Counted from the first letter of the stretch, positions 1 through 8,269 are shown. The stretch: DNA of 33,504 bases from Bacteroidota bacterium (GCA_023430465.1 JAEZAM010000045.1:1-33504); one strand, 5' to 3'. A program made the numbers and translations. The notes: generated by a model from the letters alone, not told the origin.

Positions 1-27
1 CAGTATCAGTCAACTTCTACTTTTTTA

Positions 28-210
28 AAAGGCTTTGACAAAACGATTTAAATCCAATCCTTCGAAAAAACCAAACGTCCATTATCCGTTCGAAAGACCA
101 GTCCAAATCCGAAAAACCAGTTGATCCAGATCCACGAAAAACCAAACATCCATCCTGGAAAAACAGAAAGTCACCGTGTCCAAAATCCTTGAAAAGTTTT
201 AAATCCGGAC
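28..210 (-). repeat. GGTTTTTCGGAT-type degenerate repeat, copy A (minus orientation)
   Basis: Read on the minus strand this stretch is an imperfect tandem of short units built on GGTTTTTCG(G)AT and GGAT-rich spacers, ending in GGATTTAAATC. The same word set and the same GGATTTAAATC end occur in plus orientation at 4285-4525. The only reading frame through it gives a low-complexity Phe/Gly/Ser-rich peptide, so I treat it as non-coding repeat DNA. Confidence 0.55.
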
Positions 211-326
211 CCCTCCCGCCAGGTAACACTAGCGGGAGGCGCGGTGATCCTCTCCCACCCTTCTTTTAAGTTTCCCTTTTTTAATTTTTTACCTTGCATC
301 GCATCTGATGACTACATTTTCCTGCT

Positions 327-1130
327 ATGCAAACGATGACCGATCAGACCGGTAGAACATTTCACCTTGATACTCCGCCCAGGCGAATCATCAGCACCGT
401 TCCATCGCAAACGGAGCTATTGGCTTATCTCGGTCTGGAAGAAGAAGTGGTTGGCATCACCAAATTCTGCGTTCATCCCTCCCGATGGTTTCACAGCAAG
501 AAACGTGTAGGTGGTACAAAGAACCTGAATGTACAGGCCATCCGGCAATTGAATCCTGACCTCATACTGGCCAATAAGGAAGAAAACACCCGCGAACAGG
601 TGGAAGCACTTATCCGTGAGCACCCGGTATGGATATCTGATGTCAATGATCTTGCCGGTGCTTATGACATGATCCGTTCTGTCGGCACGATTTGCAACCG
701 CGAGGCGGAAGCAATGGCGCTCGTTACTGATATCCGCGATGATTTCCGCATAACGCAAGCCTGGGCACCCATACCCCATACCGCATACCTTATCTGGCGG
801 GAACCATACATGGCCGCCGGAGGTGGCACCTTTATCGATTCCATGATGCAGGCAGCAGGATTGGTGAACATGTTTCGGGATATACCCCGCTATCCTTCCA
901 TTACTGTTGCCGATCTCGCCGGCGACACGGGCCTGCCACCCTGCCGTCTGCTATTGCTGTCATCAGAGCCATATCCTTTTGCAGAAAAACACGTAGCTGA
1001 ACTTCGCGCATCGCTTCCCGACACAATGATCCTGCTGGTAGATGGTGAATTGTTCAGTTGGTATGGCAGTCGTTTGCTGCAGGCACCCCGGTATTTCCAT
1101 GAACTAAGGACCCGTATCGGCGCAGTGTGA
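327..1130 (+). CDS. Cobalamin/metal-receptor-like substrate-binding protein (helical-backbone type), no signal peptide
   Basis: 267 aa. The N-terminus (DQTGRTFHLDTPPRRIISTVPSQTELL...LGLEEEVVGITKFC) has the layout of the BtuF/FepB-like periplasmic-binding fold (Peripla_BP_2): a short beta hairpin, then 'P.RIIS..PS.TE.L..LG....VVG.T..C.HP', followed by 'K.VGGTKN.N...I..L.PDLILANKEEN'. Family members bind cobalamin or iron chelates for ABC import. No signal peptide or lipobox is visible and no permease or ATPase gene is adjacent, so export and substrate are uncertain; a cytoplasmic role is possible. A second in-frame ATG lies three codons in (336). Transcribed alone, with about 575 bases of gene-poor DNA after it. 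Confidence 0.75.
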   Translation: MQTMTDQTGRTFHLDTPPRRIISTVPSQTELLAYLGLEEEVVGITKFCVHPSRWFHSKKRVGGTKNLNVQAIRQLNPDLILANKEENTREQVEALIREHPVWISDVNDLAGAYDMIRSVGTICNREAEAMALVTDIRDDFRITQAWAPIPHTAYLIWREPYMAAGGGTFIDSMMQAAGLVNMFRDIPRYPSITVADLAGDTGLPPCRLLLLSSEPYPFAEKHVAELRASLPDTMILLVDGELFSWYGSRLLQAPRYFHELRTRIGAV

Positions 1131-1705
1131 AGATGATGGTTAAGGGGCGTTACTCAGGATGTTGGTGCTGCGGATCAGTATGTTCAGTCAGGTTTCATAC
1201 CGGGGGCTTAATTGGCCGATCATTACAGGCAGGAAGGTCTCTTTGATGAGCCAGGGTCACCAATCAAAAGGCTGGGTTAAACGTTTAGACATAAATAATC
1301 TCCCGCTCACTCGCCTTTAAATATTTGTCTTTGATTCCTTTTTGGGATACCTGGTCTACTGTTTTCTGAAGATGCTGGTCGATGTATTCAGCCAGATCAA
1401 CGGATTCGATCCTGGTTGGCCGTGAAGCCCACAAAAATGTCTCTGTCGCCAGGGGTCACCGGTCTTGTCCTTCGTTAACATTATCCTTCATCACAATTAA
1501 CCCCGGGATTTATCCCGGGGTCAGGGATGATCCATGTCTGACTCTTCCTGCATGGGCGTGAACATCAACCTCACCACAATGAACCTGTCATTCTTCATCG
1601 CGTGGTCGCAATCCGCCAGCTAACCCCGGGATAAACCCCTGGGTTACCGGACTTGTCCTACGCTAAGGAATTCCCCTCCCTACCCCATTTTCCTTAACTT
1701 CCCTT
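1131..1705. other. Gene-poor interval with diverged repeats and a gene remnant
   Basis: No intact gene is seen. It contains a minus-strand remnant (1285-1458), a palindrome at 1501-1520 with arms CCCCGGGAT and ATCCCGGGG around TT, and a related imperfect palindrome near 1623-1646. A diverged direct repeat of about 29 bases links 1449-1478 and 1638-1666; shared words include ACCGG and CTTGTCCT. The palindromes lack a following T-run, so they do not look like intrinsic terminators. Confidence 0.5.
1285..1458 (-). pseudogene. Possible C-terminal remnant of a decayed gene
   Basis: On the minus strand an open stretch of about 57 codons follows a TGA and ends in TAA (1287-1285). It reads ...TETFLWASRPTRIESVDLAE, continues through a helical, coiled-coil-like segment (YIDQHLQKTVDQVSQK) and ends KASEREIIYV. 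The composition is protein-like rather than random, but there is no start codon and no recognised family. The C-terminal end of a lost gene is the simplest reading; chance is possible. Confidence 0.3.
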
Positions 1706-2806
1706 ATGAGTTTTCAGGCACCGCCACAACAGGAACACGGAACCGATAAGCCTTCCCGCAAGAAACCCATGTATCCGGTCAATAGCGAACTGCGCCATTA
1801 CCTCTCCCTGCATGGCCGGGAAGTGAAGCTGCCCGTGACCTATACCAACCTGCTCAACTATACTTTTTCCGTCCCCATCAAAGACAAGAATGGCAAAGAC
1901 ACCCTCTGGGAAAAAACCGTGTATGATAACCGAGAGTGGGAATTCATCCGTGAAGGCCTTGTAAAGATCTATGCGATCCTGAAGACCGAAGGAGATTTTA
2001 GTTTCACCAGCCATCTTGACGTTGCACGCGTTGATTATTGCTCCTTCGGAAATTCGCACCCTTTCCGTATACGGATCGTAAACAAGTACAATGACAATTA
2101 CGACCATTACTACATCAAAATAGCCGATGCGTCCAGGATATATGGTCTTGAACTGGAACACATTCTTTCCCCAAACCGGATAACGTTTTTCACCGACAGG
2201 GATACGCTTGTGGAAGAACATATACCCGGCGTGCCCGGTGACATTTTCATTCGCCAGATGATGGACGATCCGCATACAAACAAGATCAGGCTGGCAAAAG
2301 AGTTTGTCAAATTCAATGAACGCTGTTTTGTGCGTCTCCTTGGCGATATGCGCAGCTACAATTTTGTGGTGGACATCACGCCCGACATCGAAGATTACCA
2401 GTTCCGGATCCGCGCAATTGACTTCGACCAGCAATCGTATGAAGGGCGAAAGAACCTTTACCTGCCACAATTTTTCAAGGAAAATTATCCGTTCGTGGAA
2501 CTCTGCCTCGCGCACCTGAACAAAGAATCCATCGCCCAATACCAGGCCGAAGAACGCACGCTGATCACATTCCGCCTGGCTTCGTCGCGGTACCGCATCA
2601 AGGAACTGCTGGATATCATGAGCAAGGACGAGATATCTACACGCGAAAAAATTGAACAACTGAAATCAGAACTCAATGCGCACCTTGCCACGACTAATTT
2701 TTCACGTTGCCAATCCATGGGACAGGTAGTAAAACGACACCTGAAACAAACATTGCAGAAAAATCTGCTGTTGGTACAACGGAATATCGGCAAGACTAAC
2801 GACTGA
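1706..2806 (+). CDS. Conserved hypothetical protein with protein-kinase-like fold signature
   Basis: 366 aa, cytosolic, no signal peptide. I do not recognise a named family. The middle of the protein carries spaced residues that match the kinase-like (PKL) fold: a beta3-type lysine in YYIKIADASR (K138), a hinge-like LVEEHIPG (about 168-175), a catalytic-loop-like GDMRSYNF with D214 and N219 five residues apart as in HxDxxxxN, and IDFDQ (D239) in the place of the DFG/IDFG metal-binding aspartate. The C-terminal ~110 residues are helical and charged. ATG at 1706 is the first Met in frame. It may phosphorylate a small molecule or protein, or be an inactive relative; substrate unknown. Confidence 0.7.
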   Translation: MSFQAPPQQEHGTDKPSRKKPMYPVNSELRHYLSLHGREVKLPVTYTNLLNYTFSVPIKDKNGKDTLWEKTVYDNREWEFIREGLVKIYAILKTEGDFSFTSHLDVARVDYCSFGNSHPFRIRIVNKYNDNYDHYYIKIADASRIYGLELEHILSPNRITFFTDRDTLVEEHIPGVPGDIFIRQMMDDPHTNKIRLAKEFVKFNERCFVRLLGDMRSYNFVVDITPDIEDYQFRIRAIDFDQQSYEGRKNLYLPQFFKENYPFVELCLAHLNKESIAQYQAEERTLITFRLASSRYRIKELLDIMSKDEISTREKIEQLKSELNAHLATTNFSRCQSMGQVVKRHLKQTLQKNLLLVQRNIGKTND

Positions 2807-2846
2807 ACGTTTTTCACCCACATACGCCCATGCAAAAGGAATAAAC

Positions 2847-2854
2847 TATATTAG
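2847..2854 (+). promoter_or_regulatory. Possible -7 box for fba
   Basis: TATATTAG matches the Bacteroidota TAnnTTTG -7 element in seven of eight positions and lies about 70 bases before the aldolase start. No convincing TTTG/TTG -33 box is seen upstream, so support is weak. Confidence 0.3.
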
Positions 2855-2922
2855 CGCTCTTTAGATGATCTTGCCAGTGAACTTTAACCATTTTTACTCA
2901 CTAAACGAAGTCATTTCTCATC

Positions 2923-3990
2923 ATGAAAAAGTATTCAGCCGGGGTTCTTCACGGCGCAGAACTGGAAGCCCTTTATAACGATGCAAAAGAAAATCAATTT
3001 GCGCTACCTGCCGTAAACACAATCGGCACCAACACTATAAATGCCACACTTGAAGCGGCAGCAAAAGTAAATTCACCCGTGATCATTCAATTCTCCAATG
3101 GTGGGGCACAATTTATCGCGGGTAAGGGAATGCCCAATGACCATCTCCAGGCAAATATCAGCGGTGGCATCTCCGGTGCCCTGCACATTCACAATGTGGC
3201 TAAATATTATGGTGTACCCGTTGTGCTCCATACAGATCATGCCGCGAAGAAATGGCTGCCGTGGATCAGCGGCCTGTTGGATGCGGGCGAACAATATTTC
3301 AAGGAAAAAGGTCAGCCTTTATTCAGCTCACACATGCTCGATCTGAGCGAAGAGCCATTGGAAGAAAATATAGAGACCTCCGTTAAATTCTTCAAGCGCA
3401 TGCAGCCATTGGGCATGAGCATTGAAATCGAACTTGGTGTTACAGGTGGTGAAGAAGACGGGGTGGATAACAGCGATGTTGAAAATGATAAATTGTATAC
3501 ACAGCCCGAGCATGTCGAGTACTCCTATACCGAGCTCAGTAAAGTGGGCAAATTGTTTACCGTGGCTGCTGCCTTTGGTAACGTGCACGGGGTATATAAG
3601 CCGGGTAATGTAGAACTTCGTCCGGAGATCCTTCACAACAGCCAGGTATATATCCAGGATAAATTGAAGACCGGCCCCAAGCCTGTCTACTTTGTATTCC
3701 ACGGAGGCAGCGGCTCACCGCAACACCAGATCCGCGAGGCAATTGGTTATGGTGCCATCAAAATGAACCTGGACACCGATCTCCAATGGGCATTCTGGGA
3801 AGGAGTATTAGGCAATTACAAGAAAAGCGAAGCCTACCTCCAGGGGCAACTCGGCAACCCGGAGGGAGAAGATAAACCCAACAAGAAATACTATGACCCG
3901 CGCGTATGGCTGCGTAAGGGTGAGGAGAGCTTCATCAAACGCCTCGAAACAGCGTTCGAAGATCTCAATTGCATCAACCGGAATGCATAA
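2923..3990 (+). CDS. fbaA: Class II fructose-bisphosphate aldolase
   Basis: 355 aa, full length for the class IIA (E. coli FbaA-like) zinc aldolase of glycolysis/gluconeogenesis, which interconverts fructose 1,6-bisphosphate with glyceraldehyde 3-phosphate and dihydroxyacetone phosphate. Visible signatures: VVLHTDHAAKKWLPW with D105/H106 as the catalytic Asp and first zinc ligand, the long insertion with ELGVTGGEEDGVDNS, FGNVHGVYKPGNV (zinc/phosphate loop), FHGGSGS (phosphate binding) and NLDTDLQWAFWEG. Cytoplasmic. Single-gene unit followed by a terminator-like hairpin at 4009. No anomalies seen. Confidence 0.96.
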   Translation: MKKYSAGVLHGAELEALYNDAKENQFALPAVNTIGTNTINATLEAAAKVNSPVIIQFSNGGAQFIAGKGMPNDHLQANISGGISGALHIHNVAKYYGVPVVLHTDHAAKKWLPWISGLLDAGEQYFKEKGQPLFSSHMLDLSEEPLEENIETSVKFFKRMQPLGMSIEIELGVTGGEEDGVDNSDVENDKLYTQPEHVEYSYTELSKVGKLFTVAAAFGNVHGVYKPGNVELRPEILHNSQVYIQDKLKTGPKPVYFVFHGGSGSPQHQIREAIGYGAIKMNLDTDLQWAFWEGVLGNYKKSEAYLQGQLGNPEGEDKPNKKYYDPRVWLRKGEESFIKRLETAFEDLNCINRNA

Positions 3991-4008
3991 TTAAACTAAA
4001 CAGTTCTC

Positions 4009-4042
4009 AAAGGCCCTGCACCATGTGTGGGGCTTTTTTTTT
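4009..4042 (+). terminator. Intrinsic terminator after fba
   Basis: An imperfect hairpin formed by AAAGGCCCTGCAC and GTGTGGGGCTTT is followed directly by a run of nine T, 19 bases after the aldolase stop codon. Confidence 0.7.
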
Positions 4043-4145
4043 GGGGGCTGGGGACTGGGTGCTGGGGGCTGGATGGCTGGGGACTGGGGGCTGGGGACTG
4101 GATGGCTGGGGACTGGATGGCTGGATAACTGGATGCTGGAAGGCT
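4043..4145. repeat. GGGGACTGG / GGATGGCTGG minisatellite
   Basis: Irregular tandem repeats of the words GGGGACTGG, GGGGCTGG and GGATGGCTGG fill about 100 bases directly after the T-run of the fba terminator. Strongly G-rich on the plus strand with no spacer structure, so not a CRISPR array. Confidence 0.75.
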
Positions 4146-4167
4146 GTTACCCATTAAATAACTACGC

Positions 4168-4217
4168 CCGGGTCCCTGAGTAGCGTATGAGCGCAGCGAA
4201 TGCGCGTATCGAAGGGC
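4168..4217. repeat. Dispersed CCCTGAGTAGCG...CGAAGGG hairpin element
   Basis: CCCTGAGTAGCGTATGAGCG and TGCGCGTATCGAAGGG form an imperfect inverted structure (outer GGGTCCC/GGGCCC, inner GCGC arms). It resembles a widespread CCTTCGATACGC...CTCAGGG-type intergenic repeat known from many bacterial genomes; this identity is from memory and not checked. Confidence 0.45.
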
Positions 4218-4284
4218 CCTAACCTCGGAATGCCGGCGATGCAAGATGCCAACCTCCAAAAAAAACAACCGGCCATGGGCACCG

Positions 4285-4525
4285 GTTTTTCATTGGATTG
4301 ATTTTTCAGGATCAGATACTGGATGGATGTTGGTTCTTCCGGATAAGGAATTTTGGCTCTTTCAAAGGATCGGAATCAACGGATTTTCGGATAAAGGATC
4401 AGGTTTTTCGGATCGGTTTGGTTGGTTTTTTCAAAGGATTGAGATCAATGGTCTTTCGGATGTTGGATCAGGATTTTTCGGAACTGGATTGGTTGGTTTT
4501 TCAAAGGAGGGATTTAAATCAGAAC
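4285..4525 (+). repeat. GGTTTTTCGGAT-type degenerate repeat, copy B (plus orientation)
   Basis: Imperfect tandem of units such as GGATCAGGTTTTTCGGATC, GGTTTTTTCAAAGGATTGAG and GGATTTTTCGGAACTGGATT, ending in GGGATTTAAATC. It is the opposite-orientation partner of 28-210, so the pair brackets the cobalamin-receptor/kinase-like/aldolase block as inverted repeats. Confidence 0.6.
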
Positions 4526-4674
4526 CTTAACGTTATATATTTCCCTTGTTTGATAGCACAAAGTAAGGGCGATCTGCAGCCGCCAGAAATAGAACACCAT
4601 ATTATTGCAAAGTAGTTGTTGCTCTACACGCCTGAGGAAAACACCTACCAGGAGCAGAAGGTTGCCCTGCAGCC

Positions 4675-4708
4675 TTGTGATGACGTAACTATCAGTTAGT
4701 TATCTTTG
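4675..4708 (+). promoter_or_regulatory. Bacteroidota-type promoter of the bestrophin-like gene
   Basis: TTG (4675-4677), 23 bases, then TATCTTTG (4701-4708), a full match to TAnnTTTG. The ATG at 4724 lies 15 bases after the -7 box. The in-frame TTG at 4706 sits inside this box, which argues against it as a start codon. Confidence 0.6.
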
Positions 4709-4723
4709 GTCAAACAACCGAAT

Positions 4724-5632
4724 ATGATCTCATACAACCCGAAAGACTGGTTCACTTATATATTCAGAATTCACAAGGCAGATACCGTTCGTCAACTCCT
4801 CCCCCTCATTATCGGGATCAGTGTATATTCCGCGATCATTGCCTACCTGGAACTGGAATACTGGCAACTTTCCTCTTCCAGTTATGTCAAAAATATACCG
4901 GTGATGCACAGCCTACTGGGTTTCGCCATTTCCATGCTGCTCGTATTCCGTACCAATACAGCCTATGATCGCTGGTGGGAAGGGCGTCGGCTTTGGGGCT
5001 CGCTCGTTAACAACAGCCGCAACCTGGCTATGAAACTTGATGCCATGCTGACAAAAGACAACGAAAGCGAGCGGTCATTTTTCCGTAAGATCATCCCTTC
5101 CTTTGCCGGCACATTACATACCCATCTGCGGCGCGAAACCACCCGGCTCGAACTCGCCAATGATGCTGAGCATGGACACCTTTTCAAAAAGATCGATCAC
5201 GAGAAACATGTTCCCAACCAGATATCGCTTCTCATGTACAAGCACGTGCATCAACTGCATGCCGATGGCAAATTATCGGGTGAACAATTACTGTTTCTCA
5301 ATAGTGAACTCCAGTCGTTCACCGATATCTGCGGAGCTTGTGAACGAATAAAAAATACGCCCATCCCATTTTCATATAGTGTGTTCATTAAAAAATTTAT
5401 CTTCATCTACATCATGACCCTTCCCTTTGGGTATGTGTTCAATCTCGGGTATTGGGTCGTGCCAGTCGTTGCCTTTGTATTCTATGTATTGGCCAGTCTT
5501 GAACTGATCGCTGAGGAGATCGAAGATCCATTTGGCGGTGATCAGAATGATATACCTACAGAGAAACTGGCAGATAATATCCGGAAGAATGTGGAAGAAA
5601 TACTGGCGGGAGGGGAAACTGAAAGACTTTAA
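4724..5632 (+). CDS. Bestrophin-like (YneE/UPF0187-type) membrane channel protein
   Basis: 302 aa from the ATG at 4724. Features of the bacterial bestrophin family: basic N-terminus, a first hydrophobic stretch (LLPLIIGISVYSAIIAYLEL), a second (MHSLLGFAISMLLVFRTNTA), the conserved YDRWWEGRRLWGSLVNNSRNL segment, a long cytoplasmic helical part, a late hydrophobic pair around YIMTLPFGYVFNLGYWVVPV and the acidic ELIAEEIEDPFGGDQNDIP motif near the C-terminus, which corresponds to the calcium-clasp region of animal bestrophins. Bacterial members form pentameric ion channels in the inner membrane; ion selectivity here is not predictable. Single gene with its own promoter. Confidence 0.88.
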   Translation: MISYNPKDWFTYIFRIHKADTVRQLLPLIIGISVYSAIIAYLELEYWQLSSSSYVKNIPVMHSLLGFAISMLLVFRTNTAYDRWWEGRRLWGSLVNNSRNLAMKLDAMLTKDNESERSFFRKIIPSFAGTLHTHLRRETTRLELANDAEHGHLFKKIDHEKHVPNQISLLMYKHVHQLHADGKLSGEQLLFLNSELQSFTDICGACERIKNTPIPFSYSVFIKKFIFIYIMTLPFGYVFNLGYWVVPVVAFVFYVLASLELIAEEIEDPFGGDQNDIPTEKLADNIRKNVEEILAGGETERL

Positions 5633-5782
5633 AAAGTCAAAAGTCAAAACTTAAAACGCAAAAGTTAAAAGGCAAAAGGCACATTTGAATACCTGAGATC
5701 ATTTTTCATTTTTACGTTTTGATTTTCTCTCTCAACCTTAAACTTAACCTCAACCTTAACCTCTACCTCAACCTCAATTCAA
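5633..5782. repeat. Low-complexity AAAGTCAAAAG and CAACCTTAACCTC tracts
   Basis: Directly after the bestrophin stop comes an A-rich tract of AAAAGTC/AAAAGGC-like words (5630-5682). Just before the peptidase start comes a pyrimidine-rich tract of CAACCTTAACCTC words (5730-5781). A 33-base segment of the latter (5748-5780) recurs at 17677-17709 with three mismatches. Confidence 0.7.
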
Positions 5783-8125
5783 ATGCTCCGGTTCATACCC
5801 CTCCTCCTTCTCCCCTCCTTTCTTTACGCCCAACAGTTGACGGTGGAGCAGATCATGCAGGATCCAAAGTGGATCGGCAGTTCACCTTCCTCACCTGTAT
5901 GGTCAGTCAATGGAAAGGAACTGTACTTCAACTGGAACCCCGACCGTTCACCGGCAGATTCACTCTACGTGATCACTTCGACCAATGCCGTTCCGCGTAA
6001 GGTGACACAAAGGGAAAGACAGCAACTGGTGACCAGCAGCAATGTTGTTTATAACACCGCGCGCACCATGTATCTCCATAGCCGGGAAGGAGATATTTTT
6101 CTTACGGAAATTGCCAGGAACCACACGAAGCGGATAACGCAGACCATGGATATTGAATCTTCGCCCCGCTTTTCATTCAATGATTCAAGGGTGATCTATA
6201 ACAGGAACCAAAACCTCTATGCCTGGGATCTTCGAAGCGGTGAAACCGTTCAGCTTACCAACATCAGGAGCGGCACAGCACCGGCCGCCGGCACAAAGAA
6301 AGGCAGCACCCAGGAAGAATGGTTAAAGGCGGATCAGCTCGCAACGTTCGACGTATTGCGCACCCGCAAGGAGAAGCGCGAAGCCGGTGAGAAAGCTTCT
6401 GCGGAGGCTAAGACAAAATCGCTGAAGCCTGTGTACATCGATGACCAGGTACTTCAATCTTTGCAAATTAGTCCCGATGGCCGCATCGTGACCTACATTC
6501 TTTCCAAACCCGCTGCCTCACCGAAGACGACGATTGTCGCGGATTATGTAACGGAATCAGGATTTACAACTCCCGTCACCACCCGCACCAAAGTAGGCAG
6601 TGCAGGTGGAACAGCTTCTTTTTTTATTTATGATCTTGACCGCGATACAACTTACCAGGTAAAGACAGATTCCATCGAAGGCATCCGTGATTTGCCTGAC
6701 TATCTAGCCGATTATCCTGGCGCGCAGAAAAAGGCGGTGGAGGCGAAAGCCGCAAGAAAGCTGAGTTTTCTTTCCCCCTCCTGGTCTCCCGATTCAAAAT
6801 ACCTGGTGCTGGATGTGAGAGCAGATGACAACAAAGATCGCTGGCTCATCTTGCTGGATACAGCTACCCGTGCGCTGAAGGTGATCAACCGACAGCATGA
6901 TAATGCGTGGATCGGCGGGCCGGGCATATTCTCGACTCCTGGCTGGATTAACAATCACACACTATGGTACCAATCTGAAAAAACCGGGTATTCGCATTTA
7001 TACACATACAACCTGCTGACCGGCGAAGAATCGGCTCTTACCTCCGGAAACTTTGAGGTCGTACGAAGCCAGCTTTCCACCGATAAAAAATATTTTTACA
7101 TAACTACCAACGAAGTGCATCCGGGTGAGCAACATTTTTACCGGATGAACATCAGCACAGGTATCCGCGAGCAACTCACAACGATGCCGGGCTCTAACCA
7201 GGTGAGCCTTTCACCCGATGAAAAAAAGATGGCCGTCCTCCACTCTTTTATCACGCAACCCTGGGAGCTTTACCTGCAGGATGCCAGGCGGAAAGCCCTA
7301 CCCTCGCGGATCACGCAAATGTCCAGATCAGATTCATTTAACCGATACGCATGGAGAGAACCTGAAGTAATTACCATTCCCGCACGCGACGGCCAACCGA
7401 TTTATGCGCGGGTATACAAACCGCGCACTCCAAAGCCCGGCGCACCCGCGGTACTTTTCGTTCATGGTGCAGGCTACCTGCAAAACGCACACAAATGGTG
7501 GAGTAGCTATTTCCGCGAATATATGTTCAACAATCTGCTTGCTGATAAGGGCTATTATGTGCTGGATATAGACTATCGCGGCAGTGCAGGCTATGGCCGG
7601 AAATGGCGAACTGGTATCTACCGACACATGGGTGGTAGCGACCTGACCGATCATGTTGATGCCGTACGTTACCTCGTTCGCACGCACGCGATAGATTCAA
7701 CAAAAGTCGGCATCTATGGCGGCTCTTATGGTGGGTTCATCAGCCTGATGGCCATGTTTACTGAACCAAATGTGTTTGCCGCCGGCGCTGCGCTTCGGCC
7801 AGTGACAGACTGGGCAAACTACAATCATCCCTACACGTCCAACATTCTGAATGAGCCCTTCAACGACAGCCTCGCCTACCGCCGCAGTTCACCGATTTAC
7901 CACGCCGATGGATTGAAAGGTCATCTGTTGATCTGCCACGGTATGATGGATATAAATGTTCACTACCAGGATGCGGTGAAATTGTCGCAACGACTCATTG
8001 AGCTGGGAAAAGATAATTGGGAACTCGCGTCCTATCCAATGGAAGATCACGCATTTGTCGAGCCATCCAGTTGGACGGATGAATACAAACGCATCCTGAA
8101 ATTATTTGAGACCGTACTAAAATAG
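5783..8125 (+). CDS. Secreted S9-family serine peptidase (DPP-IV/prolyl-oligopeptidase type)
   Basis: 780 aa. A signal peptide (MLRFIPLLLLPSFLYAQ) is followed by a long beta-propeller-like region (about 30-510) with WD40/PD40-type strands such as SPSWSPDSKYLVLDV and LSPDEKKMAVL, then a C-terminal alpha/beta-hydrolase domain (about 530-780). The catalytic triad is visible: Ser648 in YGGSYGGF, Asp723 in GMMDINVH and His756 in MEDHAFVEP. VLFVHGAGYLQN carries the oxyanion region. Such enzymes cleave Xaa-Pro or similar dipeptides from peptides in the periplasm or outside. An unusual Lys/Glu/Ala-rich insert lies at about 190-220. Single-gene unit. Confidence 0.93.
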   Translation: MLRFIPLLLLPSFLYAQQLTVEQIMQDPKWIGSSPSSPVWSVNGKELYFNWNPDRSPADSLYVITSTNAVPRKVTQRERQQLVTSSNVVYNTARTMYLHSREGDIFLTEIARNHTKRITQTMDIESSPRFSFNDSRVIYNRNQNLYAWDLRSGETVQLTNIRSGTAPAAGTKKGSTQEEWLKADQLATFDVLRTRKEKREAGEKASAEAKTKSLKPVYIDDQVLQSLQISPDGRIVTYILSKPAASPKTTIVADYVTESGFTTPVTTRTKVGSAGGTASFFIYDLDRDTTYQVKTDSIEGIRDLPDYLADYPGAQKKAVEAKAARKLSFLSPSWSPDSKYLVLDVRADDNKDRWLILLDTATRALKVINRQHDNAWIGGPGIFSTPGWINNHTLWYQSEKTGYSHLYTYNLLTGEESALTSGNFEVVRSQLSTDKKYFYITTNEVHPGEQHFYRMNISTGIREQLTTMPGSNQVSLSPDEKKMAVLHSFITQPWELYLQDARRKALPSRITQMSRSDSFNRYAWREPEVITIPARDGQPIYARVYKPRTPKPGAPAVLFVHGAGYLQNAHKWWSSYFREYMFNNLLADKGYYVLDIDYRGSAGYGRKWRTGIYRHMGGSDLTDHVDAVRYLVRTHAIDSTKVGIYGGSYGGFISLMAMFTEPNVFAAGAALRPVTDWANYNHPYTSNILNEPFNDSLAYRRSSPIYHADGLKGHLLICHGMMDINVHYQDAVKLSQRLIELGKDNWELASYPMEDHAFVEPSSWTDEYKRILKLFETVLK

Positions 8126-8217
8126 CCGAATGATGATCAAGCACTGCCAGTCGGCCCGAACTGTCTTTGCTATCGCTTCATAATCAGCCAGTCGGGTGGG
8201 CAAAACTGCCATGTAAG

Positions 8218-8251
8218 TTTGCGCATTCTTCGGCAGGTAGCACTATATTTG
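8218..8251 (+). promoter_or_regulatory. Bacteroidota-type promoter of accD
   Basis: TTTG (8218-8221), 22 bases, then TATATTTG (8244-8251), a full TAnnTTTG match. The ATG at 8270 follows 18 bases after the box. The longer in-frame TTG start (8219) lies inside the -33 box and is therefore unlikely. Confidence 0.7.
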
Positions 8252-8269
8252 TACCCTAACAAAATAGCT

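Larger units (their letters stand above)
3991..4723. other. Repeat-rich intergenic region between fba and the bestrophin-like gene
   Basis: No gene found. In order: the fba terminator, a GGGGACTGG/GGATGGCTGG minisatellite (4043-4145), a CCCTGAG...CGAAGGG element (4168-4217), a short hairpin with AACCGG/CCGGTT arms flanked by A- and T-runs (4267-4290), the GGTTTTTCGGAT repeat copy B (4285-4525), about 150 bases with nothing recognisable, then the promoter at 4675. Open frames through 4246-4615 give repetitive Phe/Ser/Asp peptides that come from the repeat. Confidence 0.6.

Noticed and set aside
1501..1520. CCCCGGGAT palindrome as an intrinsic terminator
   Set aside because: No T-run follows on either strand and no gene ends near it.
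1694..2659. 321-codon minus-strand frame opposite the kinase-like gene
   Set aside because: The plus-strand protein has kinase-like motifs and a sensible start; the antisense peptide shows no domain.
4043..4145. Possible CRISPR array
   Set aside because: The repeats are short, G-rich and irregular with no unique spacers, and no cas genes are present in the window.
4246..4615. Two overlapping 94- and 105-codon frames with repeated FSD/FRI units
   Set aside because: They are translations of the GGTTTTTCGGAT repeat, with no promoter or protein-like composition.
8219..8269. Longer TTG-started form of accD
   Set aside because: The TTG lies inside the -33 promoter box and the -7 box lies within the extension.
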